From DASPLX01 sp035627375 (GTDB taxonomy: Bacteria; Pseudomonadota; Gammaproteobacteria; Burkholderiales; Burkholderiaceae_D): 45,432 nucleotides of DNA. The stretch is taken from NCBI GenBank assembly GCA_035627375.1, contig DASPLX010000048.1:1-45432 (forward strand). Direction: 5' to 3'. Position 1 is the first letter of the stretch, and each line of letters begins with the position of its first letter. The notes beneath the pieces were generated by a model. The model saw only the letters and a list, made by a program, of their open reading frames with translations, did not search any database and was not told where the DNA came from. A program made the translations under genes and the position numbers. This document shows, in pieces, positions 8,531 through 16,257 of this stretch.

Positions 8531-8947
8531 CTATTTGCTCTCCGGTTCGCGGTACAGGAAGGCGGCCACGAGGCCGAGAATGATCACGAGGATCGAATCG
8601 AACACGATCTGCTTGACCACCATCGCTCCCGGCATCGGCTGCACGACGTAATAGATCGTGTACGTCGGAACGATGGTCAACAGTGAGACGGCAATGCCGA
8701 AGCGCACGCCTTGGGGCGCCCAAGGTTTCGGCTCGGCGCCGCGCCGGTAGATCCAGACCAGGGCGCCCGACAAGAACACATGGGCCAGCACCATGAGCGG
8801 AAAATACTGCTGGGCTTCCTGCTCGGGGCGGAACAGGTTGGGAAGCGTGGCGTAATCGCCGTGCAGCAGGACGCCATGCACCAGGAAACTACCGAAGAAC
8901 CAGGCAACGAAAACGATCAACCAGGCGACTGCGAATTTCTTGTTCAT
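8531..8947 (-). CDS. conserved four-helix membrane protein of unknown function
   Basis: A 138-residue protein with about four hydrophobic helices (5-27, 50-68, 82-100, 108-133). The start at MNKKFAV is chosen because a GAGG ribosome site sits just before it and translation from upstream starts would add an implausible charged stretch. A His-containing first loop (FLVHGVLLHGDY) stands out. I do not recognise a function. It lies between two other small membrane genes on the same strand and may belong with them. Confidence 0.75.
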   Translation of the reverse strand: MNKKFAVAWLIVFVAWFFGSFLVHGVLLHGDYATLPNLFRPEQEAQQYFPLMVLAHVFLSGALVWIYRRGAEPKPWAPQGVRFGIAVSLLTIVPTYTIYYVVQPMPGAMVVKQIVFDSILVIILGLVAAFLYREPESK

Positions 8948-9118
8948 GGATATCCTCGCTGGAAAGATGGTTGACGGCGGGACGCCGCAGCGGCTCCTCG
9001 GAGCCGGCCGGCAGAACGGGTCTGCGCATGGGCGGCCCCATTCTACCGGCATGCTGTTCTTGAAAACAAGCAACACGAATACCGTGCACCAGCGATGCCA
9101 GCGATGGCAACCTCTCGG

Positions 9119-9475
9119 TCAAGCGCTCCAGGCGGCCTCCGCCGGCCGGTTCCACATGCGGAACGCCAGCCAGGCGCTCACGACCACGAAAAAGCCGATG
9201 CAAAACACGCTCGCCTCCGGGCCTTTTGCGCCGCAGGTAAGCCAATGCGCCCCGACCAGGTTCGACTAGACGAGCAAGGGCGGCACGCCGGCATTGATCC
9301 CGGTAAGCGGCACCTCGAAGCCGGTCGCCAGCAGCCAGCTCCATCCCGCATGCCAACCCACGACGCCGGCGAGGTTGGTGGAAACGACGAATGCCAAGCC
9401 CAGGAGCGGAGCCAGAATGCCCCATGGAATCCAGCCCTTCGCCGCGGCCGGAGAATAGATGGTCGTTGTATTCAT
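9119..9475 (-). pseudogene. small membrane protein gene interrupted by an in-frame TAG
   Basis: From the ATG at 9475, with GGAGGAG upstream, 69 codons encode a membrane protein that halts at a TAG (9266-9268). Reading on in the same frame gives 48 further residues with a third clear membrane helix (VFCIGFFVVVSAWLAF) and a conventional end, stopping at a TGA (9119-9121). Hydrophobicity and codon style do not change across the TAG, so this looks like one three-helix protein of about 118 residues broken by a single nonsense change or a sequencing error. The last sense codon before the TAG is GTC. Function unknown. Confidence 0.65.
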
Positions 9476-9578
9476 GCGGGCTCCTCCATGACGAGAAGCC
9501 CGAACTGTAGGCGCCGCGCCTGCGCGTCGGAAGAAGGAATGCGACAAATTGCGCTTTTCGAGGAATGGACGGCAAGAA

Positions 9579-9932
9579 TCAGCTGCCGCGATAAGTCGAA
9601 TACGCCCACGGCGACACCACCAGCGGCACATGATAATTCTGGCCCGGATCGGCGATGCCGAAGGCGATGATCACGCGATCGATGAAGCGCGGATTCGGCA
9701 GCTCCACGCCTTGTTTCGCGAAATAATCCCCGGCCGCGAACACCAGCTCGTATTGCCCCGCCCGCATCTCCTCGCCCTGCAGCAGCGGCGCGTCGCAACG
9801 GCCGTCGTGATTGGTGACGACGCTTTTGAGCAGGGTCCGGCCCTGGCCTTCGACCGCATACAACTCCACCTCGACGCCGGCGCCCGGCTTGCCCTGCGTG
9901 ACATCGAGTACGTGCGTGCTGAGTTTTCCCAT
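9579..9932 (-). CDS. uraH: 5-hydroxyisourate hydrolase
   Basis: UraH (HiuH, transthyretin-related protein) hydrolyses 5-hydroxyisourate, the PuuD product, to OHCU. This 117-residue protein has His7 in the LSTHVLD motif, Arg45 in NHDGRCD, His101 in NYHVPL, and the diagnostic C-terminal tetrapeptide YRGS at 114-117. The start at MGKLSTH gives the normal length; an upstream in-frame Met would add 15 unrelated residues. AGGAG lies about 5 bases before it. It is divergent from puuE, with which it shares a 131-bp control region. Confidence 0.95.
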   Translation of the reverse strand: MGKLSTHVLDVTQGKPGAGVEVELYAVEGQGRTLLKSVVTNHDGRCDAPLLQGEEMRAGQYELVFAAGDYFAKQGVELPNPRFIDRVIIAFGIADPGQNYHVPLVVSPWAYSTYRGS

Positions 9933-10011
9933 GATTTCTCCTGATTCGATCCGTGTATATCCTGCTACCAAAGACATTTATCAGCGAAATCTTATACCGC
10001 CGTAACGCGGC

Positions 10012-10019
10012 CAATATAC
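10012..10019. promoter_or_regulatory. CAATATAC motif between uraH and puuE
   Basis: This 8-mer is identical to the central half-site before the puuD-linked lysR gene (4725-4732). It overlaps a candidate -10 box TATACT (10015-10020) for puuE, with a weak -35 TTATAC at 9992-9997. A GTATAT at 9955-9960 sits on the uraH side. It may mark control of uraH and puuE by the same regulator as puuD. Confidence 0.35.
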
Positions 10020-10063
10020 TATCCGCCATATAGCATCCATTCCCCCTTCATGTCAGGTGCCGC

Positions 10064-11026
10064 ATGACAGATACCTACAAGAACTACCCGCGCGACCTCG
10101 TCGGCTACGGCCGCATGCCGCCCCATGCGCAATGGCCCGACGGCGCGCGCGTGGCCTTGCAATTCGTCCTCAACTACGAGGAGGGCGGCGAGAACTGCGT
10201 GCTGCACGGCGATCGCGCTTCCGAAACCTTCCTGTCCGAGATCATCGGCGCGCAAGCCTTCGAGATGCGCCACATGAGCATGGAATCGATCTACGAATAC
10301 GGCTCGCGCGCCGGCCTGTGGCGATTGCTGCGCATGTTCGAGGAACGCAAGCTGCCGCTGACCGTCTTCGGCGTCTCGATGGCCTTGAAGCGGCATCCGG
10401 AAGCGGTCGCCGCCTTCTGCGAATTGGGCCATGAAATCGCCTGTCACGGCCTGCGCTGGATCAGCTACCAGCATATCGACGAGGCGACCGAGCGCGCCCA
10501 CATGGAAGAAGCGATCGCGATCATCCGGGACATGACCGGATCGGCGCCGCTCGGCTGGTACACCGGCCGCGACTCACCCCATACCCGCAGGCTCGTCGTC
10601 GAGCACGGCGGTTTCGTGTACGACGCCGACTACTACGGCGACGACTTGCCGTTCTGGACCGAAGTCGAAATCGGTGACGCGGGCAACGGCGGCGAAACGG
10701 TCAGGAAGCCCCATCTCGTCGTGCCCTACACGCTCGACACCAACGACATGCGCTTCGCCGCGATGCAAGGGTTCAACTCGGGCACGCAATTCTTCGATTA
10801 CCTCAAGGACGCCTTCGACGTGCTGTATCGCGAAGGCGATCCGGACGGCTTGAACCGTCCGAAGATGCTGTCGATCGGCCTGCATTGCCGCCTGGTCGGC
10901 CGGCCGGCGCGCGCCGCGGCGCTGGCACGCTTCCTCGATTACGTCCAAGCGCACGACAAGGTGTGGATCACGCGCCGCATCGACATCGCCAACCACTGGC
11001 GCGCCGTGCATCCCTATACCGCCTGA
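10064..11026 (+). CDS. puuE: allantoinase PuuE (polysaccharide deacetylase fold)
   Basis: PuuE hydrolyses allantoin to allantoate. It belongs to the polysaccharide deacetylase fold rather than the amidohydrolase fold of AllB. This 320-residue protein has the family pattern: YPRDLVGYGRMPPHAQWP at the start, LNYEEGGENC, ESIYEYGSRAGLWRLLR, the ELGHEIACHGLRW segment that supplies histidines, and GWYTGRDSPHTRRLV. It is preceded by a CAGGTG ribosome site and followed 21 bp later by the uraD-allC fusion, so the two are almost certainly cotranscribed. Confidence 0.95.
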   Translation: MTDTYKNYPRDLVGYGRMPPHAQWPDGARVALQFVLNYEEGGENCVLHGDRASETFLSEIIGAQAFEMRHMSMESIYEYGSRAGLWRLLRMFEERKLPLTVFGVSMALKRHPEAVAAFCELGHEIACHGLRWISYQHIDEATERAHMEEAIAIIRDMTGSAPLGWYTGRDSPHTRRLVVEHGGFVYDADYYGDDLPFWTEVEIGDAGNGGETVRKPHLVVPYTLDTNDMRFAAMQGFNSGTQFFDYLKDAFDVLYREGDPDGLNRPKMLSIGLHCRLVGRPARAAALARFLDYVQAHDKVWITRRIDIANHWRAVHPYTA

Positions 11027-11047
11027 ATTCGCCGCCCGATATCCGCC

Positions 11048-12808
11048 ATGACCACCACTCTCGACTACCTGAACAGCTGCGAGGTCGCCGCCTTCGTCGA
11101 CACGCTGCACGGCATCTACGAGCATTCGCCGTGGATACCCGAACGCGCCGCCGCCCGCCGCCCGTTCGCCAACCTGACCGCGCTCAAGCTCGCGCTGCAA
11201 GCGGTCGTGAAGAACGCCACCGTCGACGAGCAGCTCGGCCTGATCCGCGCCCACCCGGAACTCGCGGGCAAGGCCGCCGTGGCCGGCCAGCTGACCAAGG
11301 AATCCACAGGCGAACAGGCCAAGGCCGGCCTCAACCTGTGCAGCCCGGAAGAATTCGCGACGCTGCAAAAGCTGAATGCCGATTACAACGCCAAGTTCGG
11401 CTTCCCCTTCATCCTCGCGGTCAAGGGGCCGCTCGGCAAGGGACTCACGCGCCAGGAAATCATCGCCGCGTTCACGCGCCGCCTGAAGAACCGGCGCGAG
11501 GACGAGCTGGCGGAGAACCTGCGCCAGATCGGCCGCATCGCCGAATTGCGGCTGAACGACCTGCTCGGCCATGTGCCGCAGCTCGGCAACCTGATCATGG
11601 AATGGAGCGAGACGATCGGCGCCTGGAGCGACGATGCCGACGGCCTGACCTGCGCCTACATGACCGATGCCCACCAAAGGACAGCGCGGCAGATCGCAAG
11701 CTGGATGCGCGACGCCGGCATGCAAGTCGAGATCGACGCGGTCGGCAACGTGGTCGGCCGCTACCTCTCCGACGATCCGCATGCCAAGACATTGATGACC
11801 GGGTCGCACTACGACACCGTGCGCAACGGCGGCAAGTACGACGGCCGCGAAGGCATCCTGCTGCCGATCGCGGTCGTGAAGCATTTGCACGAACGCGGCG
11901 AAAAGCTGCCCTTCCATTTCGAGATCGTCGGCTTCTCGGAGGAGGAAGGCGTGCGCTTCAAGAGCACCTTCCTCGGCAGCAATGCGATCATCGGCCGCTT
12001 CGACATGAACGTGCTCGACAAGGCCGATGCCGACGGCATCACGATGCGCGCCGCGCTCGAGGCCGCCGGCCATGACGTGAACCGGATCGCCGCCATCGCC
12101 CGCAAGCCGGAAGACTTGCTCGGCTTCGTCGAAGTGCATATCGAGCAAGGCCCGGTCCTGCTCGAGCACGATCTGCCGGCCGGCATCGTCACCTCGATCG
12201 CTGGAAGCTGCCGCTACCTGGTCGAGCTGACTGGGGTCGCCAGCCATGCCGGCACCACGCCGATGAGCATGCGCAAGGATGCGGCCGCCGCCGCCGCCGA
12301 GATCGTGCTGCTGGTCGAGGAACGCTGCCGGCAGGCGCCGTCGCTGGTCGGCACGGTCGGCCAACTGCACGTGCCGAACGGCTCGATCAACGTCATCCCC
12401 GGCGCTTGCAAGCTGTCGCTCGATATCCGCGCCGCCGACGACGCGGTGCGCCGCGCCGCCGTCGACGACATTCTCCGCGGCATCGAGGCGATCTGCGCCC
12501 GCCGCTGCATCGAATGCAAGCTCGATCTCGTGACCAGCGCGCCGGCCGCGCCGTGCGCGCCGTGGCTGATGCGGCAACTGGCGGCAGCGACCGAACGCGC
12601 TGGCGTGCCGGCCTTCGAGCTGCCGTCCGGCGCCGGCCACGACGCCATGGAAATCGCGGCCATCACCGATATTGCCATGCTGTTCACGCGCTGCGGCAAC
12701 GGCGGCATCAGCCACAATCCTCTCGAGACCATGACGGCCGACGATGCCGAGATATCGGCGCAGATACTGCTCGATTTCCTACGCCATTTCGAGCCGGCAG
12801 CGCGTTGA
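11048..12808 (+). CDS. fused OHCU decarboxylase and allantoate amidohydrolase (UraD-AllC)
   Basis: A 586-residue fusion of two purine-catabolic enzymes. Residues 1-172 are an OHCU decarboxylase (UraD): His69 and Glu71 in AHPELAG, Glu102 in SPEEFATLQKLN, and the closing IAELRLNDLL. It yields S-allantoin. Residues about 178-586 are an M20-family allantoate amidohydrolase or N-carbamoyl-amino-acid hydrolase (AllC): GSHYDTV (His254, Asp256), Asp265 in GGKYDG, the FSEEEGVRF acidic pair (299-300), His364 in VEVHIEQGP, and SHAGTTPM near 400. Between them PuuE would act, so the fusion brackets the allantoinase step. The reading frame is continuous with no sign of error. Symbols uraD and allC apply to the halves. 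Confidence 0.93.
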   Translation: MTTTLDYLNSCEVAAFVDTLHGIYEHSPWIPERAAARRPFANLTALKLALQAVVKNATVDEQLGLIRAHPELAGKAAVAGQLTKESTGEQAKAGLNLCSPEEFATLQKLNADYNAKFGFPFILAVKGPLGKGLTRQEIIAAFTRRLKNRREDELAENLRQIGRIAELRLNDLLGHVPQLGNLIMEWSETIGAWSDDADGLTCAYMTDAHQRTARQIASWMRDAGMQVEIDAVGNVVGRYLSDDPHAKTLMTGSHYDTVRNGGKYDGREGILLPIAVVKHLHERGEKLPFHFEIVGFSEEEGVRFKSTFLGSNAIIGRFDMNVLDKADADGITMRAALEAAGHDVNRIAAIARKPEDLLGFVEVHIEQGPVLLEHDLPAGIVTSIAGSCRYLVELTGVASHAGTTPMSMRKDAAAAAAEIVLLVEERCRQAPSLVGTVGQLHVPNGSINVIPGACKLSLDIRAADDAVRRAAVDDILRGIEAICARRCIECKLDLVTSAPAAPCAPWLMRQLAAATERAGVPAFELPSGAGHDAMEIAAITDIAMLFTRCGNGGISHNPLETMTADDAEISAQILLDFLRHFEPAAR

Positions 12809-12930
12809 GATGGCGCCGTCCCCGGGATGGCGAATGCACAACACTCGATACCGCAGTGGTGCTGGAACAACACAACCGGCTCGCCCGCGCGCTTGTTGCC
12901 GCGCCTGCTCGACGGCGATCAGTTGTTCGA

Positions 12931-12960
12931 TTGACCCCGTTCAAGGGGAAGATTTATATT
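12931..12960 (+). promoter_or_regulatory. candidate sigma-70 promoter of the chemoreceptor gene
   Basis: TTGACC (12931-12936) is followed after 17-18 bp by TTATAT/TATATT (12954-12960), about 52 bp before the receptor ATG. The fit to -35 and -10 boxes is good. No clear flagellar sigma-28 box was seen. Confidence 0.45.
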
Positions 12961-13011
12961 GAACAACGCACTGGACATCGACCAAAACGGCACGCCTTGG
13001 AGGGAGCGGGA

Positions 13012-14733
13012 ATGTTGAAAAACATAACGATCAAAACGCGGTTGACCTTCGTCATCGGCTTCTTGCTGCTGCTCTTGATCGTCATCGGCGGCATGGGGCT
13101 CGCCAGCCTGCGCACTACCAACGGTTCGCTGCAAAGCCTGTATGAAGAACGCGTCTTGCCGATGGGGCGCCTGAATCTCGTGGCGCGCTACATGGATGCG
13201 ACGCGCATCGCGGTGGCCGAATCGATGTACAGTTCGATGAGCACGATCGCCAATGAAATGGATGCGATCGACAAGCGCATCGGCGAAGAGAACGCGATCC
13301 TCGATTCCTATCTGAAGAGCGACCTGTCCGCAGACGAAAAGAAGCTTGCCGACCAATTCATCGCCGCGCGCCAGAAATACACCGCAGAGGGGCTGAAGCC
13401 GACCATCGCCGCCTTGCGCGTGCTCGATACCGACAAGGCCACCGACCTGATGAAGGGACCGATGCGCCAGAGCTATACCCAGGTGCAGGCGGCGCTCGAC
13501 GCGATCTACAAATACCAGGCCAACGCCGCCAAGGGCGAATTCGAAAGCGGACAGAGCCGCTATGCCGTGGTGCGCAATATCTCCATTCTCGTCATGCTGG
13601 CCGGCATCGGCTTCGCTGCGGTCATGGGTCTCTGGATCATCCACGCGATCACGCGCCCGCTGGCGGAAGCCATCGCCGTGGCCGGCCGCATCGCCAGCGG
13701 CGATCTGAGCCGCAAGGTGGAAGTGCTGTCCGACGACGAGGTCGGCCAGTTGTTCCAGGCCCTGAAAGACATGAACGAAAGCCTGTCCAGCACGATCGGC
13801 CACGTGCGCGAAAGCAGCGAAGTGATGGATCAGGCGGCGCGCGAAATCGCGTCCGGCAACGCCAACCTCTCCTTCCGCACCGAATCGCAGGCCAGCTCGC
13901 TGGAAGAGACGGCGTCGTCGATGGAAGAACTGACCTCCACCGTCAAGCAGAATGCCGACAATGCGCGCCAGGCGAACCAGCTGGTGGTGTCCGCCTCCGA
14001 GCATGCCATGAAGGGCGGCCGGGTCGTCGGCCAGGTGGTCGAGACGATGGGGTCGATCAAGGACAGCTCGCGCAAGATCTCGGACATCATCGGCGTGATC
14101 GACGGCATCGCGTTCCAGACCAACATCCTGGCGCTCAACGCCGCGGTGGAAGCGGCGCGCGCCGGCGAACAGGGCCGCGGCTTCGCCGTGGTCGCCGCCG
14201 AAGTGCGCAACCTGGCCCAACGCTCGGCCAATGCGGCGAAGGAAATCAAGGCCTTGATCGTGGATTCGGTGGAAAAGGTCGACGCCGGCGGCAAGCTGGT
14301 GGATGAAGCCGGCAAGACGATGCAGGAAATCGTGACGTCGGTCCGCCATGTGACCGACATCATGGGCGAGATCACGGCAGCCAGCCAGGAACAGAGTTCC
14401 GGCATCGAGGAAATCAACCGCGCGATCACGCAGATGGACGAGATGACGCAGCAGAACGCGGCGCTGGTCGAACAGGCCGCGGCCGCCGCCGAGAGCATGC
14501 TGGACCAGGCGCAAAGCCTGATGCAGGCGGTCAGCGTGTTCCACCTGAGCGAGATGGAAAGGACGATGCGCGCACAGAAGCCGGCGGCGCGGCCGATGCA
14601 GCAAGAGGCGGCCGCGTCCAAACCGCCCGCCAGACCGAAGGCCAAGCCGGTGACGGCGGCCAGGTCCGCGCCGCGCCTTGCGGCGGTGACCAAGCCCGCC
14701 GACGGCGACGGCGGCGACTGGGAAGAGTTCTGA
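13012..14733 (+). CDS. methyl-accepting chemotaxis protein
   Basis: A 573-residue inner-membrane chemoreceptor. TM1 is at about 11-30, the periplasmic four-helix-bundle-type sensor at 31-189, TM2 at 190-212, HAMP at about 213-265, then the cytoplasmic signalling domain with the conserved hairpin tip containing GIAFQTNILALNAAVEA and RAGEQGRGFAVVA. An Ala/Pro/Lys linker ends in DWEEF, matching the xWxxF pentapeptide that tethers CheR/CheB. The start at MLKNITIK is supported by GGAGGGAGCGGG upstream; the open frame extends further 5' but overlaps uraD-allC. The ligand is unknown; its position next to allantoin genes makes a purine-related attractant possible. Confidence 0.95.
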   Translation: MLKNITIKTRLTFVIGFLLLLLIVIGGMGLASLRTTNGSLQSLYEERVLPMGRLNLVARYMDATRIAVAESMYSSMSTIANEMDAIDKRIGEENAILDSYLKSDLSADEKKLADQFIAARQKYTAEGLKPTIAALRVLDTDKATDLMKGPMRQSYTQVQAALDAIYKYQANAAKGEFESGQSRYAVVRNISILVMLAGIGFAAVMGLWIIHAITRPLAEAIAVAGRIASGDLSRKVEVLSDDEVGQLFQALKDMNESLSSTIGHVRESSEVMDQAAREIASGNANLSFRTESQASSLEETASSMEELTSTVKQNADNARQANQLVVSASEHAMKGGRVVGQVVETMGSIKDSSRKISDIIGVIDGIAFQTNILALNAAVEAARAGEQGRGFAVVAAEVRNLAQRSANAAKEIKALIVDSVEKVDAGGKLVDEAGKTMQEIVTSVRHVTDIMGEITAASQEQSSGIEEINRAITQMDEMTQQNAALVEQAAAAAESMLDQAQSLMQAVSVFHLSEMERTMRAQKPAARPMQQEAAASKPPARPKAKPVTAARSAPRLAAVTKPADGDGGDWEEF

Positions 14734-14771
14734 GCGCCGCGGGCTCCCGTTCGCCGCCACCTCCCCGTGCG

Positions 14772-15308
14772 ATGAGCCCGCATCCTCTCGCGCCCCCAGC
14801 GCTCGCCGCGCTCGTCGCCGCGGCGCTTGCGCTCGCCGGCTGCTCCACGAGCGGTCAATCGCGCATCGGCACCGCCGCGACGACGCCGCTCAGCGACTTG
14901 AACATCGTTCGGGCCGACATCCATCCCGTGCTGGAGCAGGCAAAGAAGGAGCCTTACGCCTTGCCGAGCGAGCGCGGCTGCGCCGATCTCGCCGCCCAGA
15001 TTGGGAAGCTCGACGAAGCGCTCGGGCCCGACCTCGATGCGCCGCCATCGGAATCCGAGCACGGCCTGCTCGAACGCGGCGGCGACACCCTCGAGGACTC
15101 CGCCATCGGCGCCTTTCAACGCACTGCCGAAGGCGTGATTCCTTTCCGGAGCTGGATCAGGAAACTGACCGGCGCCGATCAGCATGCGCGGCATCTCGCG
15201 GCCGCCAATGCCGCCGGCATCGTGCGCCGCGCTTTCTTGAAAGGCATCGGCGCGGCGCAGGGCTGCCCCCCGGCAACGCAATCGCCCGTCGTTCCCGCGG
15301 ACAAATAA
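14772..15308 (+). CDS. lipoprotein of unknown function
   Basis: A 178-residue protein with a lipoprotein signal peptide: hydrophobic Ala/Leu-rich residues 8-22 and a lipobox LAGC with Cys24. The mature part is mostly helical, with ERGCADLAAQIGKLDEALGPD near 68-88 and two further cysteines (Cys70 and one near the C-terminus). Residue 25 is Ser, so outer-membrane sorting is expected. I do not recognise a named family. No strong ribosome site is visible; it begins 38 bp after the chemoreceptor gene. Confidence 0.8.
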   Translation: MSPHPLAPPALAALVAAALALAGCSTSGQSRIGTAATTPLSDLNIVRADIHPVLEQAKKEPYALPSERGCADLAAQIGKLDEALGPDLDAPPSESEHGLLERGGDTLEDSAIGAFQRTAEGVIPFRSWIRKLTGADQHARHLAAANAAGIVRRAFLKGIGAAQGCPPATQSPVVPADK

Positions 15309-15350
15309 TCCGGATGTCGTGATCGTTCAAGATCGCCATGCCGGTGCGAT

Positions 15351-15356
15351 TACAAT
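15351..15356 (+). promoter_or_regulatory. candidate -10 box of the AraC-type regulator
   Basis: TACAAT lies 7 bp before the ATG at 15364, with no ribosome site between. A weak -35 TTCAAG is at 15326-15331 (19 bp spacing). If real, transcription would start at or near the ATG and the mRNA would be leaderless. Confidence 0.3.
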
Positions 15357-15363
15357 AGCCGTC

Positions 15364-16257
15364 ATGAGCGACACGACATCTCCCCGATCGCCGGAGACGC
15401 GAATCTGGCCGCCGCACTCTCCATGGCACGATCAGGTGCGCGCCTACATCGTGCGCGACACGCGCGGCTGCGGACTGGCAGGGCACCAGCAGCTCAATCG
15501 CTTCCCGGCCAGCTCGCATTGCGCGATCACCTGGTTTCTCGAAGGCAGCGTCGAAGTCCTCTCCTACGGCGGTGTCGAACAACGCACGCCGCTGGCATCG
15601 TGCATCGTCAACGGTTGCCAGACTCTCCCCATCACGTCGAGGAATTGCGGCGACGTGAATGCCTTCATGGTCGTGTTCTATCCGGATGCCTTTCATGCCT
15701 TGTTCGGCATCTACCTGGCGCCGCTGCAAAACCGCATCTTCGACGCGCGCGAGGTATTGCCGCCGCACGGACTGGAACTGATCGAGACCGTCCGCCGGGC
15801 GCCATCCCATGAGGAGCGCCAGCATGTGATCGAACGTTTTCTCGCGCAACACGCGCCGGCGATCGCCCCCACCGTCTGGACCCGCCTGCGCCGCCTCGGC
15901 AACCGGATCACGCTATCGTTCGCCAGCGCCATGCTCGGCGTCGGCCCGCGCCAGCTGCAGCGCATCGCGCTGCGCGAAGCCGGCGTCAACCTGCAGTCCC
16001 TGATCCGCCTGTGGCGTGGCGAACGCAGCTTCATCAAGGCGCAGCGCGAATACCTGCAAGGCAAACCGATCGCCTTGGCCGACCATGCGCTGGCCGTCGG
16101 CTATGCCGATCAGGCGCACCTGGCGCGCGACTGCAAAGCGCAGACCGGACGCTCGCCGACCCAACTCGCGCGCGACGTGCAGACCGAAGAAGCCGACTGG
16201 ATTTATCGACTCCCGTTTCCTACGCATGAAGATCCCCCGCCCTCCCGGTCCCCGTGA
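15364..16257 (+). CDS. AraC-family transcriptional regulator
   Basis: A 297-residue regulator with an N-terminal cupin-like sensing domain (FPASSHCAITWFLEG near residues 40-60) and a C-terminal AraC-type double helix-turn-helix over about 190-285, including LGVGPRQLQRIALREAG and the second helix pair ALADHALAVGYADQAHLARD. The ATG at 15364 is preferred to an upstream GTG at 15319 because the longer N-terminus looks non-native, but neither has a good ribosome site. Its last 32 bp overlap the cytochrome P450 gene in another frame, so the two are coupled and the regulator probably controls the P450. Confidence 0.88.
   Translation: MSDTTSPRSPETRIWPPHSPWHDQVRAYIVRDTRGCGLAGHQQLNRFPASSHCAITWFLEGSVEVLSYGGVEQRTPLASCIVNGCQTLPITSRNCGDVNAFMVVFYPDAFHALFGIYLAPLQNRIFDAREVLPPHGLELIETVRRAPSHEERQHVIERFLAQHAPAIAPTVWTRLRRLGNRITLSFASAMLGVGPRQLQRIALREAGVNLQSLIRLWRGERSFIKAQREYLQGKPIALADHALAVGYADQAHLARDCKAQTGRSPTQLARDVQTEEADWIYRLPFPTHEDPPPSRSP

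Noticed and set aside
10574..12715. 713-codon open frame on the minus strand
   Set aside because: It lies antisense to puuE and the UraD-AllC fusion, has a composition typical of reverse-frame high-GC DNA, no ribosome site and no recognisable motif.
12919..14760. 613-codon open frame on the minus strand
   Set aside because: Antisense to the chemoreceptor, rich in His, Arg, Asp and Gly, a usual shadow pattern. The plus-strand frame has TM, HAMP and signalling motifs.
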